Shown: in pieces, positions 36,156 to 45,332 of the stretch | How positions within the stretch are numbered: position 1 is the stretch's first letter | Layout of the letters: every line of letters begins with the position of its first letter | NCBI GenBank assembly: GCA_028715055.1 | Contig: JAQTLE010000001.1 | Span: 248,001-312,000 of the forward strand | DNA length: 64,000 nucleotides | Source: Sulfurovaceae bacterium | Lineage (GTDB): Bacteria > Campylobacterota > Campylobacteria > Campylobacterales > Sulfurovaceae | Direction: 5' to 3' | The notes under the pieces: model-generated | What the model was told of the DNA's origin: nothing | Seen by the model: the letters and a program-made list of their open reading frames with translations, nothing else | The model's database searches: none | Program-made: the position numbers and the translations under genes

Positions 36156-36557
36156 TTATGCCTCTTGTGCTACTGTTTCTTGAGCCGCCGCTTCTTTTTC
36201 TTTAGTTGCAGATTCTTTTTTGCCTTTGCCTATAGAAGCAACCATTTTATCGAATTGAGCCATCTCTTTTTTTGTACTGTATTTTACAGTAAGAAATTTG
36301 ATGATATCTTCATTGATTCTGAGATTTCTTTCGATTTCTGCGATTTTGCTACCTTCAGCTTTATAGTAAAGTACTGTATAGTAACCTCTAGTTTGTTTTT
36401 CTACAGCATATGCAAGGCGTCTCATGCCCATATCATCTGTAGCAATAAGTTCTGCACCTTCTCTTGCCAAAATATCTTTTATTTTGGTAACTTGTGATGC
36501 AATTTCTTGTTCAGTCAATGTTGGTTTGACTACAAAAAGTGTTTCGTAACAATTCAT
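36156..36557 (-). CDS. rpsF: 30S ribosomal protein S6
   Basis: A 133-residue S6 with the N-terminal 'NCYETLFVVKPTLTEQEI' and 'YYTVLYYKAEGSKIAEIERNLRINEDIIKFL' core. A basic/acidic low-complexity tail (KGKKESATKEKEAAAQE) extends beyond the usual length, as in many Campylobacterota. First gene of the operon. Confidence 0.96.
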   Translation of the reverse strand: MNCYETLFVVKPTLTEQEIASQVTKIKDILAREGAELIATDDMGMRRLAYAVEKQTRGYYTVLYYKAEGSKIAEIERNLRINEDIIKFLTVKYSTKKEMAQFDKMVASIGKGKKESATKEKEAAAQETVAQEA

Positions 36558-36655
36558 TTCTTTCCTTTGGTTTTGTAGCCCATAATTTCACACTCTTTAT
36601 GAGTTTTGGAAATCATGAGCAAGAATTTTGAACAATTATTATATGATAAATATAC

Positions 36656-37630
36656 TTATAGATAGCTTTGTAGTTTTATAAACATACCGTATAGAAGTGT
36701 ATCTTTTTGCGGAGCTGATGTGGATTTGATCTCGAGTTCACTGCGAAGAAGATGTTCTAAAATTTTCAATAATGATGAAGATTTGATACGGCTTGCAAGC
36801 GCTGCTTTTTGTTCTTCTATTTGTTTTGGAAGTTTATATCCCAAGATTTCTGCTGAATTTACGTTTCCGTGAATTTTGATATAAGCTTGAAACAATAAAA
36901 TTTGATTCATAAATACTTGCGTTGAACGCAAGAGATAGGCAGCATCTTCTCCGAGTTCCAAAAGAGTGTTTATTGTATTTGTGACAGGTTTTTTGTTGCA
37001 AAGGTCGATAAACAATTTTTCTATCCCTAGAGGTGCATCAGAATATACCAACGTATCTATATCTTTTGCCGTAATTGGTTTATTCAATGTAGATAGTTTT
37101 TCAAGTTCATTGACGCAAAGCATTAGATTGTTATTTAGCATTACTATCAAATGTCCTATAGCATAAGAATCGATCTGGATTTGCAAGGCATCTGATTTTT
37201 TTTGCAATATGGCAGTACTTTCTCGCATTGATGGTTCAAACAGTCTTACTTCGATAGCATCATCATTGCGAAATAGCGCTGCGGCTTGTTTGATGTCTTT
37301 TTGAACTCCTAAAAAAGCATATACCATATAATTGTTGCTATTCTTTTTTATTATCTCCAATAATTCTTCCAGTTCTTTTTTTGGTAATGCTTTATCATGT
37401 TTTATGATGATTAAATTAGTACCGCCAAATAATGAACTTTGAGATAGATATCCTTTGGCTTGTTCGAAATTGTATTCATCGAAATACAATTTAAGCATAT
37501 CATCTTTGGCGTCAAGTTCGGTAATGTAATGAGAGATATATTGTTCTATGACATATTGATTCTCTCCATAAACCAAAAGCGCGCTTGGCAGTCGTTTTTG
37601 GAGAATTTGTTCAAAATCTTTTTGATACAC
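36656..37630 (-). CDS. holA: DNA polymerase III subunit delta
   Basis: The clamp-loader wrench that opens the beta sliding clamp. The 324-residue protein shows a degenerate AAA+ N-terminal domain 'SALLVYGENQYVIEQYI', a 'SLFGG.NLIIIKHDKALPKKELEELLE' segment, and a helical C-terminal collar. It has no true Walker A motif, as expected for delta. Its start overlaps the rnr stop by one base, so the two are cotranscribed. Confidence 0.9.
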   Translation of the reverse strand: MYQKDFEQILQKRLPSALLVYGENQYVIEQYISHYITELDAKDDMLKLYFDEYNFEQAKGYLSQSSLFGGTNLIIIKHDKALPKKELEELLEIIKKNSNNYMVYAFLGVQKDIKQAAALFRNDDAIEVRLFEPSMRESTAILQKKSDALQIQIDSYAIGHLIVMLNNNLMLCVNELEKLSTLNKPITAKDIDTLVYSDAPLGIEKLFIDLCNKKPVTNTINTLLELGEDAAYLLRSTQVFMNQILLFQAYIKIHGNVNSAEILGYKLPKQIEEQKAALASRIKSSSLLKILEHLLRSELEIKSTSAPQKDTLLYGMFIKLQSYL

Positions 37631-39600
37631 TAAAGCTCCGTTGTGTCTTTTGATATTTTTTCTACCACCGTAGCCATTATAATAGCTTGAGCTAGATTAA
37701 CCTCTGTTATTGCTACTTTTATTTTGTCAAAAAGCAATAGGTTATCACCTTTTATATTTACCACGATGCCGTTTATAACCGTATCTAAGACAGCTTTGGA
37801 GTTATCCCCGGTTTCTATTACATGAGCTTCAAATATTTCATTTTTGTGTTCTAGCACCCATCTGGCAAATTTTCGATCTCTAAAGTCCCATTCTGTTTTG
37901 GTTGTTTTTCTCTCCAATTCACTCACTCTTGCACACAGTTGAACTATATTTCTTAATAGATATTCTCTTTCTTGTTCATCGTTGTCAAGCTGAGTTTTTA
38001 TTAACCTATGAAGAATAAGATCGCTATATCGTCTGATAGGAGATGTGAAATGGCTATAGTGACTGAATCCAAGTCCAAAGTGACCGATATTTTCAGGGCT
38101 GTAACTTGCTTGTTTTAGGGATTTGATGATCATATTATCAACTTCACTTGCTATTCCCATAACTAGTGCTTCTTTTTGAATAGCTCGTATGCACGAAGGT
38201 GCATCTTCATATTGATCCACATAGAGACCGATAGTTGCCAATTTGCCAAGCAACTCTTCTATTTTTGATAATTGTGGCGGTTCATGTACACGGAAAATAC
38301 CGTCATTTTCTCCTGTGAACCTTTTTGCCGCTGCCTGGTTGGCAAGCAACATACATTCTTCAATAAGAGAATGAGAAGGTGTACCGGTTTCTATTTGGGT
38401 TTTGACAAGAAGATGGTCATTATTTATCGTCAGTTTCATCTCTTCTGTACGAAAATCAAAACCTTTTTTTAGCCTTCTTTCTCTCAATTTCATGGTAATA
38501 CTATATAATTTGGATAGATTTTGCCATAAACGAGTCACTGTTTCACTTGTTTCAATATTGCCCGCCGAGATCAATTCATCGATTTGATCATAATTAAATC
38601 TATGTTTAGAGTGTATAACGGCTTCAAAAAATTCTTCTTTTATCGGTTGAAGTGTTTTTTTGTCAAGTGCAATCTTCGATACAAATGCAAGTCTATCAAC
38701 GCGTGGTTTGAGTGAGCATATATTTTCACTCAGTTCTCTTGGAAGCATTGGAAAAGCCTTATGAGGCAAATATGTAGTAAATCCTCTCTTTTTTGCTTCT
38801 TGATCAATAGGAGAGAAATATTCTACATAATGGCTTACATCTGCTATGGCAACATATAAAATAAATTCATCGGTATCAAAGTAAATCGCATCATCAAAAT
38901 CTTTAGCAGTAACCGGGTCAATAGTGCAAAAATCCAAAGGTGTCAAATCTACGCGGTTTGGATAATCTTTTTTATTTACTTCAAGAGGAGTTTTTTTTGC
39001 TTGATCCAAACAGGCTTGTGGAAATTCATCTTCTCTTTCAAAAAGCGCAAGTGATATTTTCTCATCTATTTTTGGATCATCGAGATTACCCAAAATTTCT
39101 ATAACTTTATCGTTATCTACATCAACTTTTAAAACACTTCCAAGTTTGAGTATTTTTAGATCCAAATCTTCCATCCAAGCTGTTGTGGGTTCATTTGTAC
39201 GTATATTTAGGATAAGGAAATTACCGGCTTCATCTTTGTGAGTATAAACTAGATTGTACAGATGTGCTTTTTGAGCTATCAGTACTATTTTACCGCTGGC
39301 TCTGCCTCGTCTAGCTATGATACGTTTGGCTACTACTACATCCCCATGTTTTGAATTTTCAAGATGTTCTGGTTCTATGAGCAGGTCAGCTTCTGTTTTT
39401 TGTGTAGCTTCTACATATCCTTTTCCGTCTTTCCCCATATATAGCGTACCCATTCTATATAGACTTGTAAGACGAAAGAGTCCTGAAGATTCTTGCGATA
39501 TCGCTCCAACACGCAGGAGCTTTTCAAAAGCATTTAAGTTTTCCGGCTCTATATCCGATGGCAGACAGCCAAGTGTTAATTGTAATGCAAAAGGAGACAT
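37630..39600 (-). CDS. rnr: Ribonuclease R (RNB-family 3'-5' exoribonuclease)
   Basis: A 656-residue hydrolytic exoribonuclease. An N-terminal winged-helix/cold-shock region is followed by the RNB catalytic domain with 'LTPLDFCTIDPVTAKDFDDAIYFD' holding the metal-binding aspartates (about residues 225-245), 'YLPHKAFPMLPRELSENICSL' and 'FGLGFSHYSHFTSPIRRYSDL'. A C-terminal S1-like stretch ends the protein. It is the only RNase II/R-type gene in the window. Confidence 0.94.
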   Translation of the reverse strand: MSPFALQLTLGCLPSDIEPENLNAFEKLLRVGAISQESSGLFRLTSLYRMGTLYMGKDGKGYVEATQKTEADLLIEPEHLENSKHGDVVVAKRIIARRGRASGKIVLIAQKAHLYNLVYTHKDEAGNFLILNIRTNEPTTAWMEDLDLKILKLGSVLKVDVDNDKVIEILGNLDDPKIDEKISLALFEREDEFPQACLDQAKKTPLEVNKKDYPNRVDLTPLDFCTIDPVTAKDFDDAIYFDTDEFILYVAIADVSHYVEYFSPIDQEAKKRGFTTYLPHKAFPMLPRELSENICSLKPRVDRLAFVSKIALDKKTLQPIKEEFFEAVIHSKHRFNYDQIDELISAGNIETSETVTRLWQNLSKLYSITMKLRERRLKKGFDFRTEEMKLTINNDHLLVKTQIETGTPSHSLIEECMLLANQAAAKRFTGENDGIFRVHEPPQLSKIEELLGKLATIGLYVDQYEDAPSCIRAIQKEALVMGIASEVDNMIIKSLKQASYSPENIGHFGLGFSHYSHFTSPIRRYSDLILHRLIKTQLDNDEQEREYLLRNIVQLCARVSELERKTTKTEWDFRDRKFARWVLEHKNEIFEAHVIETGDNSKAVLDTVINGIVVNIKGDNLLLFDKIKVAITEVNLAQAIIMATVVEKISKDTTEL

Positions 39601-39677
39601 TATATACCTCTTTGAGAAATGTATAATGTTTTAAAATGATAGTCTGGTTTTTTATTCATGATAGATTGTATCATATT

Positions 39678-40511
39678 TTATTTTAGTGCTTCTAGTTTTT
39701 CAATTCTTTGTTCGGTCGTTGGGTGAGTGCTAAAAAGCTGCCTCATAGAATCCCCAACCCCCAAAAACGGATTAATTATAAACATATGTGCATTTTGCGG
39801 CTGTGCATCATTCAAAACTCTTATATGGGCATAATGATCAAGTTTTCTTAATGCGCTTTGAAGCCATTCCGGATGCCCGGTTAATCTAGCCGCTCCTTCG
39901 TCAGCCATAAATTCACGGCTTCTGCTTATAGTCATTTGTATCAAACTAGCAGCAATAGGCATTATTATCATTAAAGCTATCATTACAATCGGATTTGGTC
40001 TATCTTCTTGGTCATGTCCTCCGAATAACATTCCAAAATTGCCAAGCATCGCAATAGCCCCTGCTATAGTAGCAGCAATAGTGCCTATTAACATATCATA
40101 ATGTTTAACGTGACTAAGTTCATGCGCAATAACAGCTTCTACTTCTTCGGGTGTTAGAAGTCTTAATAATCCTTCAGTGACCGCAACGGCAGCATGATCA
40201 TAATTTCGTCCTGTAGCAAAGGCGTTTGGCACTTCATCGGGAATTATATAAAGTGCCGGCATAGGTAGATTAGATCTTTTTGTTAATTTTTCTACTATTT
40301 CATAAAGCCCACTGGCTGAGCCTTTGCTGATAGGAATTGCATTATAGTGCTTAAGGACTTGCTGATCGCTATAATAGTACGCATAAAAATTCATTCCGAT
40401 TGCAATAACAAATGCTATCAACATTCCTGATTTGCCGCCGATCAAGCTTCCAAACCAAATAAATATCAATGTAAGCCCGATCATAAGGGCGTATGTTTTT
40501 AATTTTTCCAT
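39678..40511 (-). CDS. htpX: Membrane-bound zinc protease HtpX
   Basis: A 277-residue M48 metalloprotease that degrades misfolded membrane proteins. Two N-terminal helices, then the zinc motif 'HELSHVKH', two more helices and the third ligand in '[15 protein letters not shown]'. The C-terminal '[14 protein letters not shown]' is the family end signature. Confidence 0.95.
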   Translation of the reverse strand: MEKLKTYALMIGLTLIFIWFGSLIGGKSGMLIAFVIAIGMNFYAYYYSDQQVLKHYNAIPISKGSASGLYEIVEKLTKRSNLPMPALYIIPDEVPNAFATGRNYDHAAVAVTEGLLRLLTPEEVEAVIAHELSHVKHYDMLIGTIAATIAGAIAMLGNFGMLFGGHDQEDRPNPIVMIALMIIMPIAASLIQMTISRSREFMADEGAARLTGHPEWLQSALRKLDHYAHIRVLNDAQPQNAHMFIINPFLGVGDSMRQLFSTHPTTEQRIEKLEALK

Positions 40512-40619
40512 TTTTTTTCCATAAAGATTAAATATATTTTACAATTATAATTATAGCCAAAATGAAGTGGAAATTATGAACTATTACTTTTTGATATACG
40601 CAAATCAAAAAATTAGATG

Positions 40620-40625
40620 TATAAT
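40620..40625 (+). promoter_or_regulatory. -10 box of the DUF805 gene
   Basis: TATAAT at 40620-40625, 31 bases before ATG 40656, with AAAGGA as ribosome site. Confidence 0.55.
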
Positions 40626-40655
40626 TGTAGAGTAATATAATTTAAAGGATTTGCA

Positions 40656-41018
40656 ATGACTTTTTTTGAATCGATATCTACTTGCTTTAAGAAATATAGT
40701 GATTTTGACGGCAGAGCTTCTAGATCTGAATATTGGTGGTTTGCACTTTTTATAATATTAGGAGATATTTTATTTTCTATTTCGAATTCTTGTGAAAGCA
40801 TGAGTTTTAGCGAAATATTATATATTATATTTAATCTTATAGTATTATTGCCATCTTTGGCAGTAGGAGCACGTCGGCTTCATGATACCGGCAAGAGTGG
40901 TTGGTGGCAATTAATAGGTTTAATTCCTATAGCTGGCGCTATTGTATTAATTGTATTTTTTGCTCAAAAACCACAAGATGGTGATAATCAGTATGGACAT
41001 GAGATTGCATTGTCTTGA
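40656..41018 (+). CDS. DUF805 family inner-membrane protein
   Basis: A 120-residue protein with the DUF805 (YhaH-like) signature: N-terminal 'KKYSDFDGRASRSEYWWFALF', then 'LPSLAVGARRLHDTGKSGWWQLI' and a final 'GDNQYGHEI'. Three to four membrane helices. The biological role of the family is not known. It stands alone with its own -10 box, upstream of ilvC. Confidence 0.88.
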   Translation: MTFFESISTCFKKYSDFDGRASRSEYWWFALFIILGDILFSISNSCESMSFSEILYIIFNLIVLLPSLAVGARRLHDTGKSGWWQLIGLIPIAGAIVLIVFFAQKPQDGDNQYGHEIALS

Positions 41019-41026
41019 AAATATGA

Positions 41027-42112
<1,086 letters not shown>

Positions 42113-42390
42113 ATTAGTTCTCAAATTTGGAGCAAAGCTCCAAATTAGGTCTTCAGCAGACAGCTCTCGCGACTAGTCGCTCTTTTTAAATTCTCAAGCA
42201 CAACTAAACAAAAATTCATAAATAAAATTTTTTCGCTCAAACACTCCTTGTGCTCGCACTCTCTTTGAGAAATCTACAGTAAACTAAACAAAAATACTTT
42301 TTTAACAACCTGTTTTTAAAAAATTTCATTTTGACATTTTTTTAATCTATTTTTTGTGCACATGGCATAATTTCCAAAAAAGGAAATTTT
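42113..42390 (+). other. Gap between ilvC and the broken dprA
   Basis: The 278-base gap holds an inverted repeat AATTTGGAGC-AAA-GCTCCAAATT (42124-42146) and a palindrome GCGACTAGTCGC (42169-42180) followed by TCTTTTT, which together probably end ilvC transcription. A 14-base direct repeat AACTAAACAAAAAT occurs at 42202 and 42282. CATAAT at 42366-42371 with AAAAGGA behind it looks like the promoter and ribosome site of dprA. No gene seen. Confidence 0.5.
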
Positions 42391-42662
42391 GTGTCCCGAA
42401 TAATATTAGAAAAAATTGCTCAGCTTGAATCTATGGCAAGTTATCCTAAAAATCTTTATTATAAAGGCAATATTTCTCTTTTGAAACGTCCAAAAGTATC
42501 CATAGTCGGAAGTCGTAAACCAATTCCTTATACCAAGCAATATACATACACTCTAGCACAAGAATTATCAAAAAGAGGAGTTTGCATAGTCAGCGGAGGA
42601 GCTATGGGAGTTGATGCTATTGCTCATGAAGGTGCAGGAGCCGATAATACCATAGCAATACT
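42391..42662 (+). pseudogene. dprA: dprA, 5' fragment (host copy interrupted by the transposon)
   Basis: DprA loads RecA on incoming single-stranded DNA during natural transformation. This fragment encodes the first 90 residues from a GTG start with AAGGA upstream, including the Rossmann-fold motif 'VSIVGSRKPIPYTKQ' and 'CIVSGGAMGVDAIAHEGAG'. The frame is cut at 42662 by the transposon and runs on for about 25 foreign codons to a stop at 42738. Joined to 63207-63714 it gives an intact frame of 780 bases (259 residues), the normal length for Campylobacterota DprA. No other damage is visible in either piece, so the insertion looks recent. Confidence 0.95.
42658..42662. repeat. Target site duplication, left copy
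   Basis: ATACT directly before the transposon end TGTCAT. The same five bases follow the right end at 63202-63206. Five-base duplications are the rule for Tn7-type transposition. Confidence 0.93.
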
Positions 42663-42707
42663 TGTCATATACAAGAACAAACTTAACTCTACAATAATAA
42701 ACTTAAC
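42663..42707. repeat. Left transposon end with two TnsB-type binding sites
   Basis: The terminal TGTCAT is followed by TACAAGAACAAACTTAAC (42670-42687) and TACAATAATAAACTTAAC (42690-42707), two closely packed copies of an 18-base element. The same element occurs three times, inverted and more widely spaced, at the right end. Asymmetric arrays are typical for Tn7-like ends and set transposon polarity, although here the left end has fewer sites than the right. Confidence 0.85.
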
Positions 42708-42718
42708 TGGAAATAGAT

Positions 42719-44371
42719 ATGTCTCAAACTATAGATGAATTATTTGAATCAAAATCGTATGACACTTTTGAACTTGGTATCATATTGGATATAGATATAC
42801 AAAAAGCTCCATACTATTTTATGGCCGTCATGATTAATGTCAAAACAAAATGGAATGAAAATATTCTAATACCACCAGAACAGCTAAGATCTAAATATAA
42901 GGTTGGGTACTGTTATCAAAATGGCAAAAGAGTTATCAGTAGTTATGCTATAAAGAAAGATTTTATAGAAATAGACATTTCATCTCATATTTCATTGCAT
43001 AGAAACAGCAATTTTTTTAACAATATTTGTACTGTAAATGATAGTGTTAATGAATATAACAATAAGTATTTTCTCAAGCAACTGTCGTATAAAATTGACA
43101 TGAAGGGTTATATATTGATTGTGCCAAGTTATACTATAGCATTACGATATTATTTTTTATCATCATCCATGAAAAATGCAATCATGGACGGTAACCTTAA
43201 TGAACTTCACTACAAGGATTCTTGTTATATTCAAGATGATTGTGTAAATATACATATAAAGAAAAAAGCCGGTATCAAAGATTTACCTTTTTTGTGCAGG
43301 TTCCTTATTAATCCACAGGCATTTTCCAGAATGAAACGTCATAATCACCAGCGCTCTAATGCCAAATATCCGAATACCCAAATTTTAAGCACATTCCCAA
43401 TTGATGGTAAAATAGGGTTAAGTTGTTCATATAAAGTACTTGACTTCAAAATAGATGAAAAACCAGTTTATTATGTTTTGGATATTCAGAACGATGATTC
43501 ACCTTTAGGTTTTAGTAAAATAAACTATAAACGATATTCCTCAAAAGAATCAGAAAAAAATGCTGAACTAATATCACTTATGATGCCAAGACCAAATAGA
43601 TTCAAGAAAAGAGACTTTTTGCACAAAGATAATATTGCAAGGAAAGGCTCGCCATCAATACATAATGCATATGAAGCTATTCTTGAAAAGAAAGAAAAAG
43701 ATTTAAATACCAAAGATTTAATTATAAACGGTTCAAATATATATATGCCATCCAATGGAAGTGTTGAGCATGAATTTGTTGATGAAACAGGAAGCAATAG
43801 TTTTGAACCGGTAAGAAACAATGGGGATCCAAGGCTCTCAAATGCAACATATTATGAAACAGAATATGATCAAAACGAAACGATATTTGCACTGAATGAT
43901 TTTATTCAATTTTATGATACGCTCATGACTTACCCCGGCGTAATTGAGTTGGATGAAATTAAATTTTATGATATTGAAAAATCTTCAAACAAACAAGTTA
44001 GATCTAAATATATTATTAAAAATACTAGGCAAGCTCGTCAATTTTTATTTTCTATTTTTGCTTATGATGATAGATTTGTTTATATAATTGAAATAGAACA
44101 AGATAGATCATGGCAACTAGCTACATGGTTTTTTGTTTCAAACGTAGGTGAAGATACGGTTTATGATGTAAGTTTTGCTCATGATATTATACAAACATTT
44201 ATTGATAATGATTCAACGTATAAAAAACTTGAAGAAGATGTTTTGGAAACATATTCATTGACCTTAATTCACCATAACCATAAAAGAGGTGATGTTGATG
44301 ATATAGAAATAGACAGCTGGTGTGATGGAATATTGAATAAAATACTAAAACTTAATAATATGGATATCTAA
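42719..44371 (+). CDS. TnsE-like transposon target-selection protein
   Basis: A 550-residue protein that starts 56 bases inside the left end. By layout it resembles Tn7 TnsE (538 residues), which directs insertion to replicating DNA such as plasmids. Resemblances are an N-terminal beta-rich part, a central 'LIVPSYTIALRYYFLSSSMKNAI' segment like TnsE 'IPQLELARSLFLINSYFC', and a C-terminal domain with 'RQARQFLFSIFAYDDRFVYIIEIEQD' and a final 'DDIEIDSWCDGILNKIL' like TnsE's closing helix. There is no catalytic motif and no signal peptide. Identity is low, so the call rests on order of features, length and context. It lies 2 bases from the carried dprA. Being at the opposite end from tnsABC is unlike Tn7 itself. 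Confidence 0.6.
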   Translation: MSQTIDELFESKSYDTFELGIILDIDIQKAPYYFMAVMINVKTKWNENILIPPEQLRSKYKVGYCYQNGKRVISSYAIKKDFIEIDISSHISLHRNSNFFNNICTVNDSVNEYNNKYFLKQLSYKIDMKGYILIVPSYTIALRYYFLSSSMKNAIMDGNLNELHYKDSCYIQDDCVNIHIKKKAGIKDLPFLCRFLINPQAFSRMKRHNHQRSNAKYPNTQILSTFPIDGKIGLSCSYKVLDFKIDEKPVYYVLDIQNDDSPLGFSKINYKRYSSKESEKNAELISLMMPRPNRFKKRDFLHKDNIARKGSPSIHNAYEAILEKKEKDLNTKDLIINGSNIYMPSNGSVEHEFVDETGSNSFEPVRNNGDPRLSNATYYETEYDQNETIFALNDFIQFYDTLMTYPGVIELDEIKFYDIEKSSNKQVRSKYIIKNTRQARQFLFSIFAYDDRFVYIIEIEQDRSWQLATWFFVSNVGEDTVYDVSFAHDIIQTFIDNDSTYKKLEEDVLETYSLTLIHHNHKRGDVDDIEIDSWCDGILNKILKLNNMDI

Positions 44372-44373
44372 TA

Positions 44374-45150
44374 ATGATTGGTCGCATTTCGGAAAATATC
44401 GTTGAGTTTAATGTAATGAAAAAATATCCGAAAGAGATATTTTACAAGGGTAATGTTGAATTACTAAAAAAGCCAAAAATATCAATAGTCGGTAGTCGCA
44501 ATCCAAATCAATATGCACAGATGATGACACATGAAATTGCCTACAAACTTTCTTGTGCCGGCATCTGCATAGTTAGTGGCGGAGCTGTTGGAATCGATAC
44601 CATATCTCACAAAGCTGCCGGATTATATAATACTATTATGGTCGCAGGTACAGGGCTAGACAAAAGGTATCCCTCTATAAATAGACATTTGATACAAGAT
44701 ATAGAAAATTATGGTCTAGTACTTAGTCAATTTCAACTTGGAACACAATTTAATAAATATAATTTTCCCATAAGAAATGAGCTGGTTGTAGCGTTGGGAA
44801 ATATATTGATAGTTACTTATGCAGATATAGACTCTGGAACTATGAGAAGCGTGGAATATGCTATTAAAATGAAAAAGGATATATATGTATTGCCTCATCG
44901 AATTGGAGAGAGCGAGGGTACAAATGGATTGTTAAAACATGGACTTGCAAAAGCAATCTATGATATTGATGAATTTATAGCTAGTATAGGTGTAAATAAT
45001 TTATGTATTGATCCAGGAGACGAGTTTTTAAAGTATTGCAAAACAAATCCAACATTTGATGATGCTGTAGTAAAATATGGAGAGAAGGTATTTGAGTATG
45101 AATTGGACGGAAAGATAAAGGTAAATAATGGTCAAATTTATAGAATCTAA
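44374..45150 (+). CDS. dprA: DprA carried by the transposon (full-length second copy)
   Basis: A complete 258-residue DprA: 'ISIVGSRNPNQYAQM' and 'CIVSGGAVGIDTISHKAAG' (Rossmann fold, ssDNA-binding residues), 'FPIRNELVVALGN', 'DSGTMRSVEYA' and 'VLPHRIGESEGTNGLL', then the C-terminal extension 'FLKYCKTNPTFDDAVVKYGEKVFEYEL'. Each block has a counterpart in the interrupted host gene; by eye about half the residues agree, so it is a diverged homologue, not a recent duplication. It can replace the host protein. It follows the TnsE-like gene by 2 bases and points the same way as the broken dprA. Alternatively it serves the transposon directly, for example in handling single-stranded DNA. Confidence 0.93.
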   Translation: MIGRISENIVEFNVMKKYPKEIFYKGNVELLKKPKISIVGSRNPNQYAQMMTHEIAYKLSCAGICIVSGGAVGIDTISHKAAGLYNTIMVAGTGLDKRYPSINRHLIQDIENYGLVLSQFQLGTQFNKYNFPIRNELVVALGNILIVTYADIDSGTMRSVEYAIKMKKDIYVLPHRIGESEGTNGLLKHGLAKAIYDIDEFIASIGVNNLCIDPGDEFLKYCKTNPTFDDAVVKYGEKVFEYELDGKIKVNNGQIYRI

Positions 45151-45332
45151 AAACAAACAATGATTTTTGCCATCCAAAATATTATTAAAAAGATGATTTT
45201 ATTATTATTTGAGGTATTGAGATATTAAATTGTAGATTTTTTTCAAAAAAGCACAAAAATTAATCATACCTTATATCTATTTATTAGATAATTGAGATAA
45301 AATAATGTTTATTTTGGTTATTCAAGGGATGT

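Noticed and set aside
42124-42180. Inverted repeats upstream of dprA as part of the transposon or a second att site
   Set aside because: They lie outside the element's exact end and look like ilvC terminator structures.
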